A stretch of 61,860 bases of DNA from positions 1 through 61,860 of the forward strand of contig NZ_WTVS01000016.1 in NCBI RefSeq assembly GCF_012911005.2. Reading direction: 5' to 3'. Numbering within the stretch: the first letter of the stretch is position 1; each line of letters starts with the position of its first letter. Below the pieces are notes generated by a model, which was given only the letters and a program-made list of their open reading frames with translations, ran no database searches and was not told where the DNA came from. The position numbers and the translations under genes are program-made. This DNA comes from Aromatoleum toluolicum (GTDB lineage Bacteria > Pseudomonadota > Gammaproteobacteria > Burkholderiales > Rhodocyclaceae). Positions 16,429 to 25,888 of the stretch are shown here, piece after piece.

Positions 16429-19134
16429 ATGAGCTTCCGATACCTGCAGAGCCTCTTCAATCCGCAGTCGATCGCAGTGATCGGCGCCAGCGCCCGGCCC
16501 CGCCGCATCGGCAGCGTCGTCATGCGCAACCTGCTGGCCGGCGGATTCGGTGGTGCGATCATGCCGGTCAACCCCAAGCGCGACGCCGTCGCCGGGGTGC
16601 TGACCTATCCGAATGTCGCAGCCCTGCCACGCACACCGGACCTCGCGATCATCTGCACCCCGCCATCCGCCATCCCGGGCATCCTCGACCAGCTCGGCGA
16701 ACGCGGCACGCGCGCGGCCATTGTCACGGCGAGCCAGCTCGGCACCACGCTGGGAACGGACGGACGGCCGCTCGACGTGACGATCCTCGAGATCGCCCGC
16801 CGTCACGGCATCCGTATCCTCGGGGGTAGCACGCTCGGCGTGATGGTGCCGCAGGCAGGCCTGAACGCGACCTTCTCGCAGGTCGGTGGGCTGTCGGGCA
16901 ACATCGGCTTCGTCTCGCAGTCCGACGCCGTTGGAACGATGGTGCTCGACTGGGCGCAGCCGAGGAAGATCGGTTTCTCGCACTTCGTGTCGCTCGGCGA
17001 GGCGCTCGACATCGGCTTCGGCGAAGTGCTCGACTTCCTCGGCAGCGATCCCGGCACGCGCGCGATCCTGATGTACATCGAATCGATCCGCGAACGCCGC
17101 AGCTTCATGGCGGCCGCACGTGCCGCGGCCCGCAACAAGCCGGTGGTGGCGATCAAGGCCGGACGCGCGCAGCGTGCCTTGGCGGGCATCGGCGACCCGC
17201 TGTTCCTCGACAGCCCCGGCCTGATCGGCAGCGACGACGTCGCCGACGCGGTGCTACGCCGCGCCGGCATCCTGCGCGTCGATCACCTCAACGAGCTGTT
17301 CGGCGCCGTCGAGACCGTCGTGCGTTCGCGCCCGATCCACGGCGACCGCCTTGTCGTCGTCAGCAATGGCGGCGGCGCGGGCATCATGGCCGAAGACAGC
17401 CTGCACCTGGGCGGCTACGCGCTGCCGGACCTCTACCCCAACACGCTCGCCCGCCTTCGCCGCCTGCTGCCACCCGACTGGAACGGGCGCAACCCGATCG
17501 CGATCCGTGTCGACGCGCCGCCCAAGCGCTACGAGGACGTGCTGAAGGTCCTCTGCGAGGAGCAGGACGGCGACGCGATCCTGGTGATCCATACGCCCAA
17601 CGCCCTCACTCCCAGCATGGAGATCGCCGAAGCGGCGATCAAGACCATCCGCAGCGTCGGCGGCAACCTCCTGACGTGCTGGATCGGCGACGAGACCGCC
17701 GCAGCCGAGCGCAAGCTGTTCGCGGATTCGGGCATCGCCACCTTCGACACGCCGGAAAACGCCACGCGCGCCTTCCTGCACATGGTCAATCACCGGCACA
17801 CCCGCGAAGTGCTGATGCAGGCGCCGCCCTCCACGTCGGAGAACTTCCGTCCCGATGTCGAGGGCGCACGCACCGTGGTGCGCAAGGCCGTCGCAGAAGA
17901 CCGCACGCGCCTGACCGAGCCGGAAGCCAAGCACATCCTGGCGGCGTACGAGATCCCGGTCGTGCAGACCTATCTGGCGGCGACGCCGCAGGACGTCTCC
18001 GCGATCGCCACCGAGCTCGGCATGCCGGTCGCGGTCACCGTCATGTCCCGCGACATCCGCCGCAAGTGGGAAGTGGGCGGTGTTGCGCTCGATCTAGAGA
18101 CCCCGGAGGCCGCCGAGTCGGCCGCGCAGGCCATGCTCGTGCGCGTTGCGGCCGCGCGGCCCGACATCAGGATCAGCGGCTTCGCCGTGCAGCCGATGGA
18201 AACGCGCGCCCATACCCGGCAACTGATCGTCGGCGTGGTGACCGACCCGCTGTTCGGGCCGATGATCGTCTTCGGCGAGGGCGGACGGGGATTGGAGGTG
18301 TACCGCAACCTCGCCATCGGCCTGCCGCCGCTCAACCTGCCGCTCGCGCACGACCTCATCAACCGCAGCCGGGCCGCAGGCCTGCTCGACGCCTACCACA
18401 ACCACCCGGCCGCCAATCGCGACGCCGTCGCCGTGATGCTGACCCGCATCTCGCAGCTGATCGTCGACATCCCCGAGATCGAGGAACTCGACATCAACCC
18501 GATGTTCGTCGACGAGCAGGGCGTTCTCGCGGTCGATGCGCATATCCAGATTTCGACGGCACCGCCGAATCCGCAGCGGCTGTCGATCCGCCCCTACCCT
18601 GAAGACCTCGCCGAACCGGCCAAGCTGCGCGACGGGCGTCAGATCGTCCTGCGCCCCATCCGTCCCGAAGACGAAGCCACGCATTACGACTTCCTCTCGC
18701 GCGTGACGCCCGAGGACATCCTGTTCCGCTTTTTCCACTACATCGGAACCCTGCCGCGCAGCGAAATGGCGCGACTGACGCAGATCGACTACGACCGCGA
18801 AATGGCCTTCATCGCCAGCGGGCGGGACAGCTCGGACCGCCCGGAAACCCTGGGCGTGGTTCGCGCCGTGGCCGACCCCGACAACCACACGGCGGAGTTC
18901 TCAATCCTGGTGCGCTCCGACATGAAGGGCCACGGCCTCGGCACGACACTGCTCAAGAAGGTGATCCGCTACGGCCGCGAGCGCGGCCTGCAGGTGCTCG
19001 CAGGCGAAGTCATGGCGGAAAATGAACCGATGCTGAAGCTGCTAAAAGTGTTCGGCTTCACCGTCAGGGCTTCGGAGGAGCCCGGAATCCTCGCCGTGCG
19101 CCTGATGCTGCAGGAGCAGCCCGTCACGACGTGA
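16429..19134 (+). CDS. Pat-like protein: NDP-forming acyl-CoA synthetase domains fused to GNAT acetyltransferase
   Basis: 901 aa. The N-terminal CoA-binding Rossmann domain (SIAVIGASARPRRIG) and ligase-CoA domain are followed by an ATP-grasp domain (LTEPEAKHILAAYEIPVV) and a C-terminal GNAT domain (VLRPIRPEDEATHYDFLSRV, with RSDMKGHGLGTTLL for acetyl-CoA). Active ADP-forming acetyl-CoA synthetases carry a phospho-histidine in an HTG motif before the GSD; here the region reads DSPGLIGSDDV, so the histidine is missing. That is the pattern of Pat/YfiQ lysine acetyltransferases, where the synthetase part senses ligands and the GNAT part acetylates proteins such as acyl-CoA synthetases. Several CoA ligases and dehydrogenases occur in this window. 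Confidence 0.88.
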   Translation: MSFRYLQSLFNPQSIAVIGASARPRRIGSVVMRNLLAGGFGGAIMPVNPKRDAVAGVLTYPNVAALPRTPDLAIICTPPSAIPGILDQLGERGTRAAIVTASQLGTTLGTDGRPLDVTILEIARRHGIRILGGSTLGVMVPQAGLNATFSQVGGLSGNIGFVSQSDAVGTMVLDWAQPRKIGFSHFVSLGEALDIGFGEVLDFLGSDPGTRAILMYIESIRERRSFMAAARAAARNKPVVAIKAGRAQRALAGIGDPLFLDSPGLIGSDDVADAVLRRAGILRVDHLNELFGAVETVVRSRPIHGDRLVVVSNGGGAGIMAEDSLHLGGYALPDLYPNTLARLRRLLPPDWNGRNPIAIRVDAPPKRYEDVLKVLCEEQDGDAILVIHTPNALTPSMEIAEAAIKTIRSVGGNLLTCWIGDETAAAERKLFADSGIATFDTPENATRAFLHMVNHRHTREVLMQAPPSTSENFRPDVEGARTVVRKAVAEDRTRLTEPEAKHILAAYEIPVVQTYLAATPQDVSAIATELGMPVAVTVMSRDIRRKWEVGGVALDLETPEAAESAAQAMLVRVAAARPDIRISGFAVQPMETRAHTRQLIVGVVTDPLFGPMIVFGEGGRGLEVYRNLAIGLPPLNLPLAHDLINRSRAAGLLDAYHNHPAANRDAVAVMLTRISQLIVDIPEIEELDINPMFVDEQGVLAVDAHIQISTAPPNPQRLSIRPYPEDLAEPAKLRDGRQIVLRPIRPEDEATHYDFLSRVTPEDILFRFFHYIGTLPRSEMARLTQIDYDREMAFIASGRDSSDRPETLGVVRAVADPDNHTAEFSILVRSDMKGHGLGTTLLKKVIRYGRERGLQVLAGEVMAENEPMLKLLKVFGFTVRASEEPGILAVRLMLQEQPVTT

Positions 19135-21706
19135 GCGTCGACAGCGCCCGCAGCCACTGGCCGAATTCCGCCGCGGGCATGGGCCGCGCGAACAGGTAGC
19201 CCTGCCCCTCGTCGCATCCTTCCCCGCGCAGGAAGCGGCGCTGCGCTTCCGTCTCGATGCCTTCGGCGATGACCTTGAACCCGAGGCTGTGTCCCAGCGC
19301 GATGACTGCGCGGCTGATCGCGATATCGGACGGATCGTCCGGCAGATCGTTCACGAAGGCGCGGTCGAGCTTGATCGTGCCGATGGGTAGCCGCTTCAGG
19401 TACGCCAGCGACGAATAGCCCGTGCCGAAATCGTCAATGGCGGTGGTGATCCCCAGCGCCATGATGTCGTTGAGGACACGGCGGCCGTGATCGGGGTTCT
19501 CCATGATCACGGTTTCGGTAATCTCGATCTCGAACACCGAGGGCGGCAGGCGCCAGCGCTCGATCACCGCACGCAGCGTTGCCACGATGTCGCTGCGGTC
19601 GATCTGCGGCCCCGCCACGTTGACCCCGAGCCGCCCGATCTCCAGCCCCTCGTCGAGCCAGCGGCGCGCCGCCGCACCGACCTGCTCGAGCACCTGCTCG
19701 CCCAGCGGGATCACGAGCCCGCTGCGCTCTGCAAGGGGAATGAAGTCGCCCGGCGGAACCAGTCCGCGCTCCGGGTCGCGCCAGCGCACGAGCGCCTCCG
19801 CACCGAGGTAGGCACCGTCCTCGAGGCTGAACTGCGGCTGGAACCACACCTCGAACTCGTTGCGGTCGATGGCGCGGCGCAAGGCGCTCTCCGTGTGCAG
19901 GCGCTTCTGCGCCTCGGCGGTCATGTTGCGCTGATAGAAGCGATAGGTGTTGCGCCCCGCCCCCTTCGCCTCGTACATCGCGGCGTCGGCGTTGCGGATC
20001 AGTTCGGTGACGTTCGGCCCGTCGTCGGGGAACACCGCCACGCCGATGCTGCTGGTCACCATCCCGGTGCCGCCTGCCATCTCGAAAGGCACCTGGATCG
20101 CGGCGAGGATGCGGCGGATGACCTCGACCGCATCGGCGCCATCGCCGAGCTCCGACAGGATCACCGCGAACTCGTCGCCGCCGAGCCGCGCAACGGTGTC
20201 CTCGACGCGCACGCAGGTGCCGAGCCGGGCCGCGACGAGCTGCAGCAACTGGTCGCCGACCGGATGCCCGAGGCTGTCGTTGATGGTCTTGAAACCATCC
20301 AGGTCGAGCAGCAGCACGCCGACCCGATGGCCATAGCGCTGTGCGCGATCGAGTGCATGCTGCATGCGGTCGTGGAACAGCACGCGGTTGGGCAGCGAGG
20401 TGAGCGGATCGAAATGCGCCAGCCGCTCGAGATCGGCCTGCGTGCGCTTGATCGCCGAGATGTCCGAGAACACGCCGACGAAGTTGCGGATCTCCCCGCC
20501 CGCGCCGCGCACCGCGCTGATCGTGAGCCACTCCGGATACACCTCGCCCGACTTGCGCCGGTTCCAGATCTCGCCCTGCCACTCCCCCGCGGTCAGGATG
20601 GACGTCCATAGCTGGCCGTAGAAGTCCTCCTCCTGGCGGTCGGATTTGAGGATGCTCGGCGTGCGCCCCCTGACCTCGTCGGCCGAATACCCCGTGATCT
20701 CGGTGAATGCCGGGTTGGTGGCGATGATGTGCCCGCGCGGGTCAGTCACGACCACGCCGTCGGCCGTGGATTCGACGATCGTCGACGCGAGCTGCAGCGC
20801 ATCGTGCGAGCGCTTGCGCTCCGTCACGCGCGCGACGAGCAGATTCGCCAGCCATGCGAGCAGGAGCGAGTTCAGAACGGCGATGACGAAATACTTCGAC
20901 TCGAACGCCGCCATCCGCGGCCAGCCTTCCATCGGCGTCGCCGCCAGCACCCAGTAGCCGCCGGGCACGCCCAAGCGCGTCCTGACCGGTTCGTCCTCGA
21001 ATACCCCCGGATCGCCACCGACCAGATCGCCGTCGTCGCCGCGCCCGTCCTTGCCGCGGACGGCGATGCGCAGCGCGTGCGACCCCGTGACCCCGCCGTC
21101 GGCCAGGATGGCCTCGATGTTGCCGACGATGGACACGGAGCCCCAATAGCCACTGCGACCGCTGATGCCGTCCTCGCGCAGCACCACCGGCGCGCGGATG
21201 ATCACCGCACGCCCGCCCTGCACGAGCGTCACCGGTCCGGACAGCACGGGCATTCCGGACTTCATCGCCCTTTCAACGGTCGCCCACTGCTCCGGGATGC
21301 TGCGGTAGTCGATGCCCAGCGCCTTCTCGTTCCCCTCCAGCGGATACAGGCGCGCAATCACGTTGTCGGGGGCGTAGGCGATGTTGCGGATCAGCCGCTG
21401 GTCGGCGATGGTCTGCTTCGCCATCGCATCGAACAGATGGGGCGGCAGGTCGCCCTGATGCTGGATCAGATGGACGATGCCGTCACCGCCGACGATCGCC
21501 TGCTTGAGCACCCCGTCGAGTTGCGCCTGCACCCTGGCGAGTTCGGCGATCGTGCGGCTGCGCGCCTCGCTCAGCGCCCGTGAAGCGTCGAGCGAGCCGA
21601 GCACCAGGCCGACCGCTGTGCCTGCAACCAACACCGCCGCTGCCGCCAGCCACGAGAGCCAACGAAAGAAAGCGGGAACGAGGCGATTGGCGACGGTCGT
21701 GGGCAC
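19124..21706 (-). CDS. CHASE-PAS-GGDEF-EAL bifunctional c-di-GMP protein
   Basis: About 860 aa from a GTG at 21706, chosen because the upstream part of the frame (to an ATG at 21907) is Arg/Pro-rich and unlike protein. Domains: TM1 (WLSWLAAAAVLVAGTAVGL), a periplasmic CHASE-type sensor, TM2 (YFVIAVLNSLLLAWLANLL), a PAS domain (TADGVVVTDPRGHIIATNPAF), GGDEF with intact GGDEF and the RVED inhibitory site five residues before it, and EAL with intact EALVRW and DDFGTGYSSL. Both synthesis and breakdown of c-di-GMP look possible. The 3-prime end overlaps the Pat-like gene by 11 bp, convergently. The sensed ligand is unknown. Confidence 0.9.
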   Translation of the reverse strand: MPTTVANRLVPAFFRWLSWLAAAAVLVAGTAVGLVLGSLDASRALSEARSRTIAELARVQAQLDGVLKQAIVGGDGIVHLIQHQGDLPPHLFDAMAKQTIADQRLIRNIAYAPDNVIARLYPLEGNEKALGIDYRSIPEQWATVERAMKSGMPVLSGPVTLVQGGRAVIIRAPVVLREDGISGRSGYWGSVSIVGNIEAILADGGVTGSHALRIAVRGKDGRGDDGDLVGGDPGVFEDEPVRTRLGVPGGYWVLAATPMEGWPRMAAFESKYFVIAVLNSLLLAWLANLLVARVTERKRSHDALQLASTIVESTADGVVVTDPRGHIIATNPAFTEITGYSADEVRGRTPSILKSDRQEEDFYGQLWTSILTAGEWQGEIWNRRKSGEVYPEWLTISAVRGAGGEIRNFVGVFSDISAIKRTQADLERLAHFDPLTSLPNRVLFHDRMQHALDRAQRYGHRVGVLLLDLDGFKTINDSLGHPVGDQLLQLVAARLGTCVRVEDTVARLGGDEFAVILSELGDGADAVEVIRRILAAIQVPFEMAGGTGMVTSSIGVAVFPDDGPNVTELIRNADAAMYEAKGAGRNTYRFYQRNMTAEAQKRLHTESALRRAIDRNEFEVWFQPQFSLEDGAYLGAEALVRWRDPERGLVPPGDFIPLAERSGLVIPLGEQVLEQVGAAARRWLDEGLEIGRLGVNVAGPQIDRSDIVATLRAVIERWRLPPSVFEIEITETVIMENPDHGRRVLNDIMALGITTAIDDFGTGYSSLAYLKRLPIGTIKLDRAFVNDLPDDPSDIAISRAVIALGHSLGFKVIAEGIETEAQRRFLRGEGCDEGQGYLFARPMPAAEFGQWLRALSTLTS

Positions 21707-21918
21707 GTTGGCGGGGCGGGAAATGATGGCTGGATGAATGCCCGAAGCCGGGAATCTTACACGCCTCTCCAGCGCCGCGCACCCACCGCGGAATACCCTC
21801 CCGCCCACGCCGCCTTGCGCCGGGTTTGCATTAATCCCACGTCCGGCGGCAACTCGTGACCGACGAGGCGAGCACCGCCTGGGGCGCGTTCGATGCGGGG
21901 TTTGCATCTGCCTGAATA

Positions 21919-21934
21919 CTGTATATAGTTCCAG
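21919..21934 (+). promoter_or_regulatory. LexA-like (SOS) box over a sigma70-type promoter
   Basis: CTGTATATAGTTCCAG: CTGT-N8-CCAG, one base from the CTGT-N8-ACAG consensus, with an AT-rich core. It overlaps a possible -35 TTGCAT (21902-21907) and -10 TATAGT (21924-21929) with a 16-bp spacer. It sits 18 bp before the start of the zinc-ribbon/helicase operon, so LexA binding there would block transcription. Confidence 0.5.
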
Positions 21935-21951
21935 CTCAGAAGGATCACGCC

Positions 21952-22200
21952 ATGTCTGCCCGATTCATTTGCCCCCACTGCCACGCTTCCCTGAATCCGC
22001 ACGCGATGGAGCGCGCTTACAGCGACCTCGCGGAATACCGCATCTGTCCGGCCTGCGATGAAGCGGTGTTCTTCGCGCTACGCGACGCACCACGCATTCC
22101 GCCGTGGCTGCAGCGGTCCTCCGCGAGCGACGGCGAGATCGAGGGGGCCTCCGTCGCGCTCGTCCGGTCCGGAACGGGCGCGGTGCCGGAATGCCGATGA
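21952..22200 (+). CDS. Small CxxC zinc-ribbon protein coupled to the helicase
   Basis: 82 aa. Two CxxC knuckles, CPHC (8-11) and CPAC (about 33-36), form a zinc-ribbon-like N-terminus; the C-terminal part is acidic and probably flexible. A ribosome site AAGGATC lies just upstream. The stop overlaps the start region of the downstream UvrD-like helicase, so they are translationally coupled and probably act together. No named family is recognised; a DNA-binding or helicase-accessory role is inference from the neighbour and the LexA-like box. Confidence 0.72.
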   Translation: MSARFICPHCHASLNPHAMERAYSDLAEYRICPACDEAVFFALRDAPRIPPWLQRSSASDGEIEGASVALVRSGTGAVPECR

Positions 22201-24290
22201 AGACGGCGAACGCGATGGAGACCGCGGATCCGGTCGCCTATCTGGATCACCTCAACGAAGCACAGCGTGCGGCCGTTCTTTTCGGCACCGAGCCCGACTC
22301 CGCCGAACATAACCACCCGCTTCTGGTGATCGCCGGCGCCGGTTCGGGCAAGACCAGCACGCTCGCCCACCGCGTCGCGCACTTGCTGGCCAGCGGTGCA
22401 GATCCCGGCCGCATCCTGCTGCTGACCTTTTCGCGCCGCGCTGCCGACGAAATGAACCGCCGCGTCACGCGCATCGTCGCACAACTGGCGAAGTCCCGTC
22501 CGCGGCTCGCCGGTGCGTCCCTCGAGTGGTCCGGAACCTTTCACGGCGTCGGCGCCCGCCTGCTGCGCGAGTTCGCCGGCCGCATCGGGCTCGAACCGGG
22601 ATTCACGATCCACGACCGCGAGGACTCAGGCGACCTGATGAACCTCGTGCGGCACGAACTCGGGCTCTCCGCGAAGTCGAAGCGCTTCCCGATGAAGGGA
22701 ACGTGCCTCGCGATCTACTCCTCCGCGGTCAACACCCAGGCGCCGCTCGGCGAGGTGTTGCAGCAGTCCTTCCCGTGGTGCAGCGAGTGGGAGGCCGACC
22801 TCAAACGCCTCTTTCTTGCCTACGTCGAGGCCAAGCAGGCGCAGCAAGTCCTCGATTACGACGACCTGCTGCTCTACTGGGCGCAAATGATCACCGACGC
22901 CGAGCTCGCGACGGAAATCGGCACGCGCTTCTCCCACGTGCTCGTGGACGAATACCAGGACACCAACCGCCTGCAGGCCTCCATCCTGCTCGCGATGAAG
23001 CCCGACGGACGCGGCCTCACCGTCGTCGGCGACGACGCGCAGGCCATCTACGCCTTCCGCGGCGCGACGGTGCGCAACATCCTCGACTTCCCCGCCCATT
23101 TCGACCCGCCGGCCCACCAGATCACGCTCGACCGCAACTACCGCTCGACCCAGCCCATCCTCGGCGCGGCGAACGCCGTCATCGCCCTCGCAAGCGAACG
23201 CTTCACCAAGGACTTGTGGACCGAGCGCGCAGGGGCGCAGAAACCGCGCCTGATCGCGGTACGGGACGACGCGGACCAGGCGGCCTGCGTCGTCGAATCG
23301 GTCCTCGCGCGCCGCGAGGAAGGTGTGCGCCTCAAATCGCAGGCCGTGCTCTTCCGCGCGTCGCATCACAGCGCCCGCCTCGAGGTCGAACTCACCCGCC
23401 GCAACATCCCCTTCGTGAAATTCGGCGGGCTCAAGTTCCTCGAAGCGGCACACGTCAAGGACGTGCTCGCCGTGCTGCGCTGGGCCATCAATCCGCGCGA
23501 CCGCGTGTCGGGTTTCCGCGCCATCCAGCTTCACGCCGGCATCGGCCCGAAGACCGCCGGGCGGGTGCTCGACAACATCGCCGGCGCCACGCCCGGCTGC
23601 CTCCTGCTTGCAGAGCAGCCCGTCCCGGATGCGGCACGCGGCGCGTGGACGGCCTTCGCTGCCCTGCTGGAATCGGTCGCCGCCGCCACATGGCCTGCGA
23701 GCCTCGAACCGATCTGCCAGTGGTATGTAGGCGAGATGGCTCGCCTGTACGACGATGCAGCGATCCGCGCTGGCGACATCGAACAGCTCGCACGGATCGC
23801 GGCGACCTACCCGAACCTCGAACGCTTCCTCACCGAACTCACGCTCGACCCGCCCAGCGCGACGAGCGACGAAGCGGGCATCCCGCTGCTCGACGAGGAC
23901 TACCTGATCCTGTCCACCATCCACTCGGCGAAGGGGCAGGAATGGTCCGCGGTGACGCTGCTGAACGCGGTCGACGGCTGCCTGCCCTCGGACCTCGCGA
24001 CCGGCAGCAGCAGCGAGATCGAAGAGGAGCGCCGCCTGCTGTACGTCGCGATGACGCGGGCGAAGGATGCGCTCGACCTGATCGTGCCGCAGCGCTTCCA
24101 TGTGTCACAGCAGCCCGGTCATGGCGACCGTCACGTGTACGCCAGCCGGACGCGTTTCATCCCGAACCGGATCCTGGAAAGCTTCGAGCAGACCTCGTGG
24201 CCGCCGCCCGCGGCCGCCCCCCGCCCGACGGCGGAATCGCGCCGCATCGCATTCGACCTCGCCGAGAAGATGCGTTCGATGTGGAAGTAA
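22191..24290 (+). CDS. UvrD/Rep-family superfamily 1 DNA helicase
   Basis: 699 aa from the ATG at 22191; the ATG at 22197, which overlaps the preceding stop as ATGA, is equally likely. All SF1A helicase motifs are visible in order: Q motif LNEAQRAAV, Walker A AGAGSGKTSTL, Ib LTFSRRAADEM, II DEYQDTN, III GDDAQAIYAFRGA, IV LDRNYRST, V IHSAKGQEW, VI VAMTRAKD. At about 700 aa it is UvrD/Rep/PcrA size. It unwinds DNA 3-prime to 5-prime. Co-transcription with a zinc-ribbon protein behind a LexA-like box suggests DNA repair; it is probably an accessory helicase rather than the housekeeping UvrD. Confidence 0.92.
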   Translation: MPMKTANAMETADPVAYLDHLNEAQRAAVLFGTEPDSAEHNHPLLVIAGAGSGKTSTLAHRVAHLLASGADPGRILLLTFSRRAADEMNRRVTRIVAQLAKSRPRLAGASLEWSGTFHGVGARLLREFAGRIGLEPGFTIHDREDSGDLMNLVRHELGLSAKSKRFPMKGTCLAIYSSAVNTQAPLGEVLQQSFPWCSEWEADLKRLFLAYVEAKQAQQVLDYDDLLLYWAQMITDAELATEIGTRFSHVLVDEYQDTNRLQASILLAMKPDGRGLTVVGDDAQAIYAFRGATVRNILDFPAHFDPPAHQITLDRNYRSTQPILGAANAVIALASERFTKDLWTERAGAQKPRLIAVRDDADQAACVVESVLARREEGVRLKSQAVLFRASHHSARLEVELTRRNIPFVKFGGLKFLEAAHVKDVLAVLRWAINPRDRVSGFRAIQLHAGIGPKTAGRVLDNIAGATPGCLLLAEQPVPDAARGAWTAFAALLESVAAATWPASLEPICQWYVGEMARLYDDAAIRAGDIEQLARIAATYPNLERFLTELTLDPPSATSDEAGIPLLDEDYLILSTIHSAKGQEWSAVTLLNAVDGCLPSDLATGSSSEIEEERRLLYVAMTRAKDALDLIVPQRFHVSQQPGHGDRHVYASRTRFIPNRILESFEQTSWPPPAAAPRPTAESRRIAFDLAEKMRSMWK

Positions 24291-24544
24291 CCCGAGTTGT
24301 CCCCAGCGAATGTGGATAACCCTGTGAGCCGCTGCTGGATGACGCTCACAAGTCCTTAACCCGACAGGAAATTCGTTTCGTGCTGCATCGATAGGCAATC
24401 GCAGCCGGACATCGCTCATGCAATCGGCAGGGCCCGCCCCGCTTACAGGCGGGCAGGCGAATGCGCTACTCTTGCCGTCTGCATGCGCGCGCCTGCGTCA
24501 CCGACAGGGCCGCCCCTTCTTTCCTTGATCCACCGGGAGCTGAC

Positions 24545-25450
24545 ATGACCCCCGAGACGACCCACGACACGAGCCGGCACCAAGCCGGAATCCTGAAGGC
24601 CGTGCCAGCGTTGGCGCGCCACCTGTTCTTCGCCCTCGACTCGGTCACCGAACTGCCCAATGCGCTGAACCGCATCGCGCCGCTCGCCGACGGCGACGCG
24701 ACCGTCGTCGGCCTCGGCGAATCGCTCGTTCGTGCCGCAGGGGGGCGTATGGACGGCCTGCGCCCTTTCCCGACGCTGAGCGGCAGCCCGGTCGACATCC
24801 CCTCGACCCAGCATGGCCTGTGGTGCTGGTTGCGCGGCGACGATCGCGGCGAACTCTTGCACCGCGGCCGCCGCATCGAGGCGGCCCTCGCACCGGCCCT
24901 ACGCCTCGTGCTGGCGACGGAAGCCTTCCGCTACGGCAAGGGGCTGGACCTGACCGGGTACGAGGACGGCACCGAGAACCCCGAGGGCGACGAGGCGCTC
25001 GCCGTCGCCTTCACCTCGACCGGAGCAGACTCGCTGTTGGGCGGAAGCTTCGCGGCGGTTCAGCACTGGCGGCACGATCTCGATCATTTCGAACGCCTGC
25101 CCGGGAACGAGCAGGACCACATCATGGGCCGGCGCAAGAGCGACAACCAGGAACTGGAGGACGCGCCGGAATCCTCCCACGTGAAGCGCACCGCGCAGGA
25201 GAGCTTCGACCCCGAAGCCTTCGTGGTGCGGCGCTCCATGCCGTGGACCGACGGTGCGCAGTCCGGACTCGTGTTCCTCGCCTTCGGACATTCCGTCGAC
25301 GCATTCGAAGCGCAACTGCGCCGCATGGCGGGGCTCGACGACGGCATCGTCGATGCGCTGTTCCGCTTCAGCCAGCCCGTGACGGGCGGTTATTACTGGT
25401 GCCCCCCGATGCGCGACGGCCGCATCGACCTCCGTATTCCGGGTCGCTGA
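24545..25450 (+). CDS. Dyp-type haem peroxidase
   Basis: 301 aa from the ATG at 24545, preceded by GGGAG. The signature GYEDGTENP contains the GxxDG motif with the distal catalytic Asp; a conserved His (FGHSVDAFEAQLRRM) and FRFSQPVTGGYYWCPP close the fold. Length and lack of any signal sequence resemble cytoplasmic class B enzymes such as YfeX. No encapsulin gene lies next to it. The upstream 254 bp hold no other gene. Confidence 0.92.
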   Translation: MTPETTHDTSRHQAGILKAVPALARHLFFALDSVTELPNALNRIAPLADGDATVVGLGESLVRAAGGRMDGLRPFPTLSGSPVDIPSTQHGLWCWLRGDDRGELLHRGRRIEAALAPALRLVLATEAFRYGKGLDLTGYEDGTENPEGDEALAVAFTSTGADSLLGGSFAAVQHWRHDLDHFERLPGNEQDHIMGRRKSDNQELEDAPESSHVKRTAQESFDPEAFVVRRSMPWTDGAQSGLVFLAFGHSVDAFEAQLRRMAGLDDGIVDALFRFSQPVTGGYYWCPPMRDGRIDLRIPGR

Positions 25451-25481
25451 TCACGGCGGGGGCTCCGGCCCCTCGACCGTT

Positions 25482-25841
25482 CTACTCGGCCCCGGACGCG
25501 GTTCCGGTTCCAGAGGCGGCGCCGAGTGTCTGCAGCGCCTCCGAGATTTCCGCGGCGCTGCCGGGACGCACGATGCGCGCAATTTCGACGCCGTCGCGCA
25601 GGAACACCAGCGTCGGCCACAGCTTGACCCTGAAGGAGCGTCCCAGCGGCCGGCCGGGCCCGTCCTCGATCTTCAGGTGGCGGACCTGCGGATATGCAGC
25701 GAAGGCTTCCGCGATCAGCGGTTGCGAACCGCGGCAGAAACCGCACCATCCGGTGCCGAATTCCAGCACCGTTGCCTCCTTCAGCGCGTCGATCTCCCTG
25801 CGCTCGGGCGCAACCGTCGAATACTCAGCGTTCGATACCAT
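25482..25841 (-). CDS. Thioredoxin-family protein
   Basis: 119 aa from the ATG at 25841 (MVSNAEYSTV). The active site is WCGFC, within EFGTGWCGFCRGSQPLI, and the cis-Pro region reads KLWPTLVFL. No signal peptide, so cytoplasmic. It converges on the Dyp peroxidase (gap 31 bp) and lies 47 bp after the end of the amino-acid dehydrogenase gene on the same strand. The WCxFC form differs from classical WCGPC and is usual for stand-alone thioredoxin-like reductants of unknown target. Confidence 0.88.
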   Translation of the reverse strand: MVSNAEYSTVAPERREIDALKEATVLEFGTGWCGFCRGSQPLIAEAFAAYPQVRHLKIEDGPGRPLGRSFRVKLWPTLVFLRDGVEIARIVRPGSAAEISEALQTLGAASGTGTASGAE

Positions 25842-25888
25842 CCGTGGTTCCCAATCCCGTTGCCGACTCCGTGACTCCGTGACTTCGC

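Noticed and set aside
13945-16983. Very long open frame (about 1000 codons) on the minus strand opposite ovoA
   Set aside because: In this GC-rich DNA the antisense frame of a real gene stays open by codon bias; composition is Arg/Ala/His-rich with no domain, whereas the plus strand encodes complete OvoA.
24311-24319. Perfect DnaA-box-like TGTGGATAA after the helicase gene
   Set aside because: A single 9-mer with no cluster, no AT-rich unwinding element and no dnaA/dnaN nearby; not evidence of an origin.
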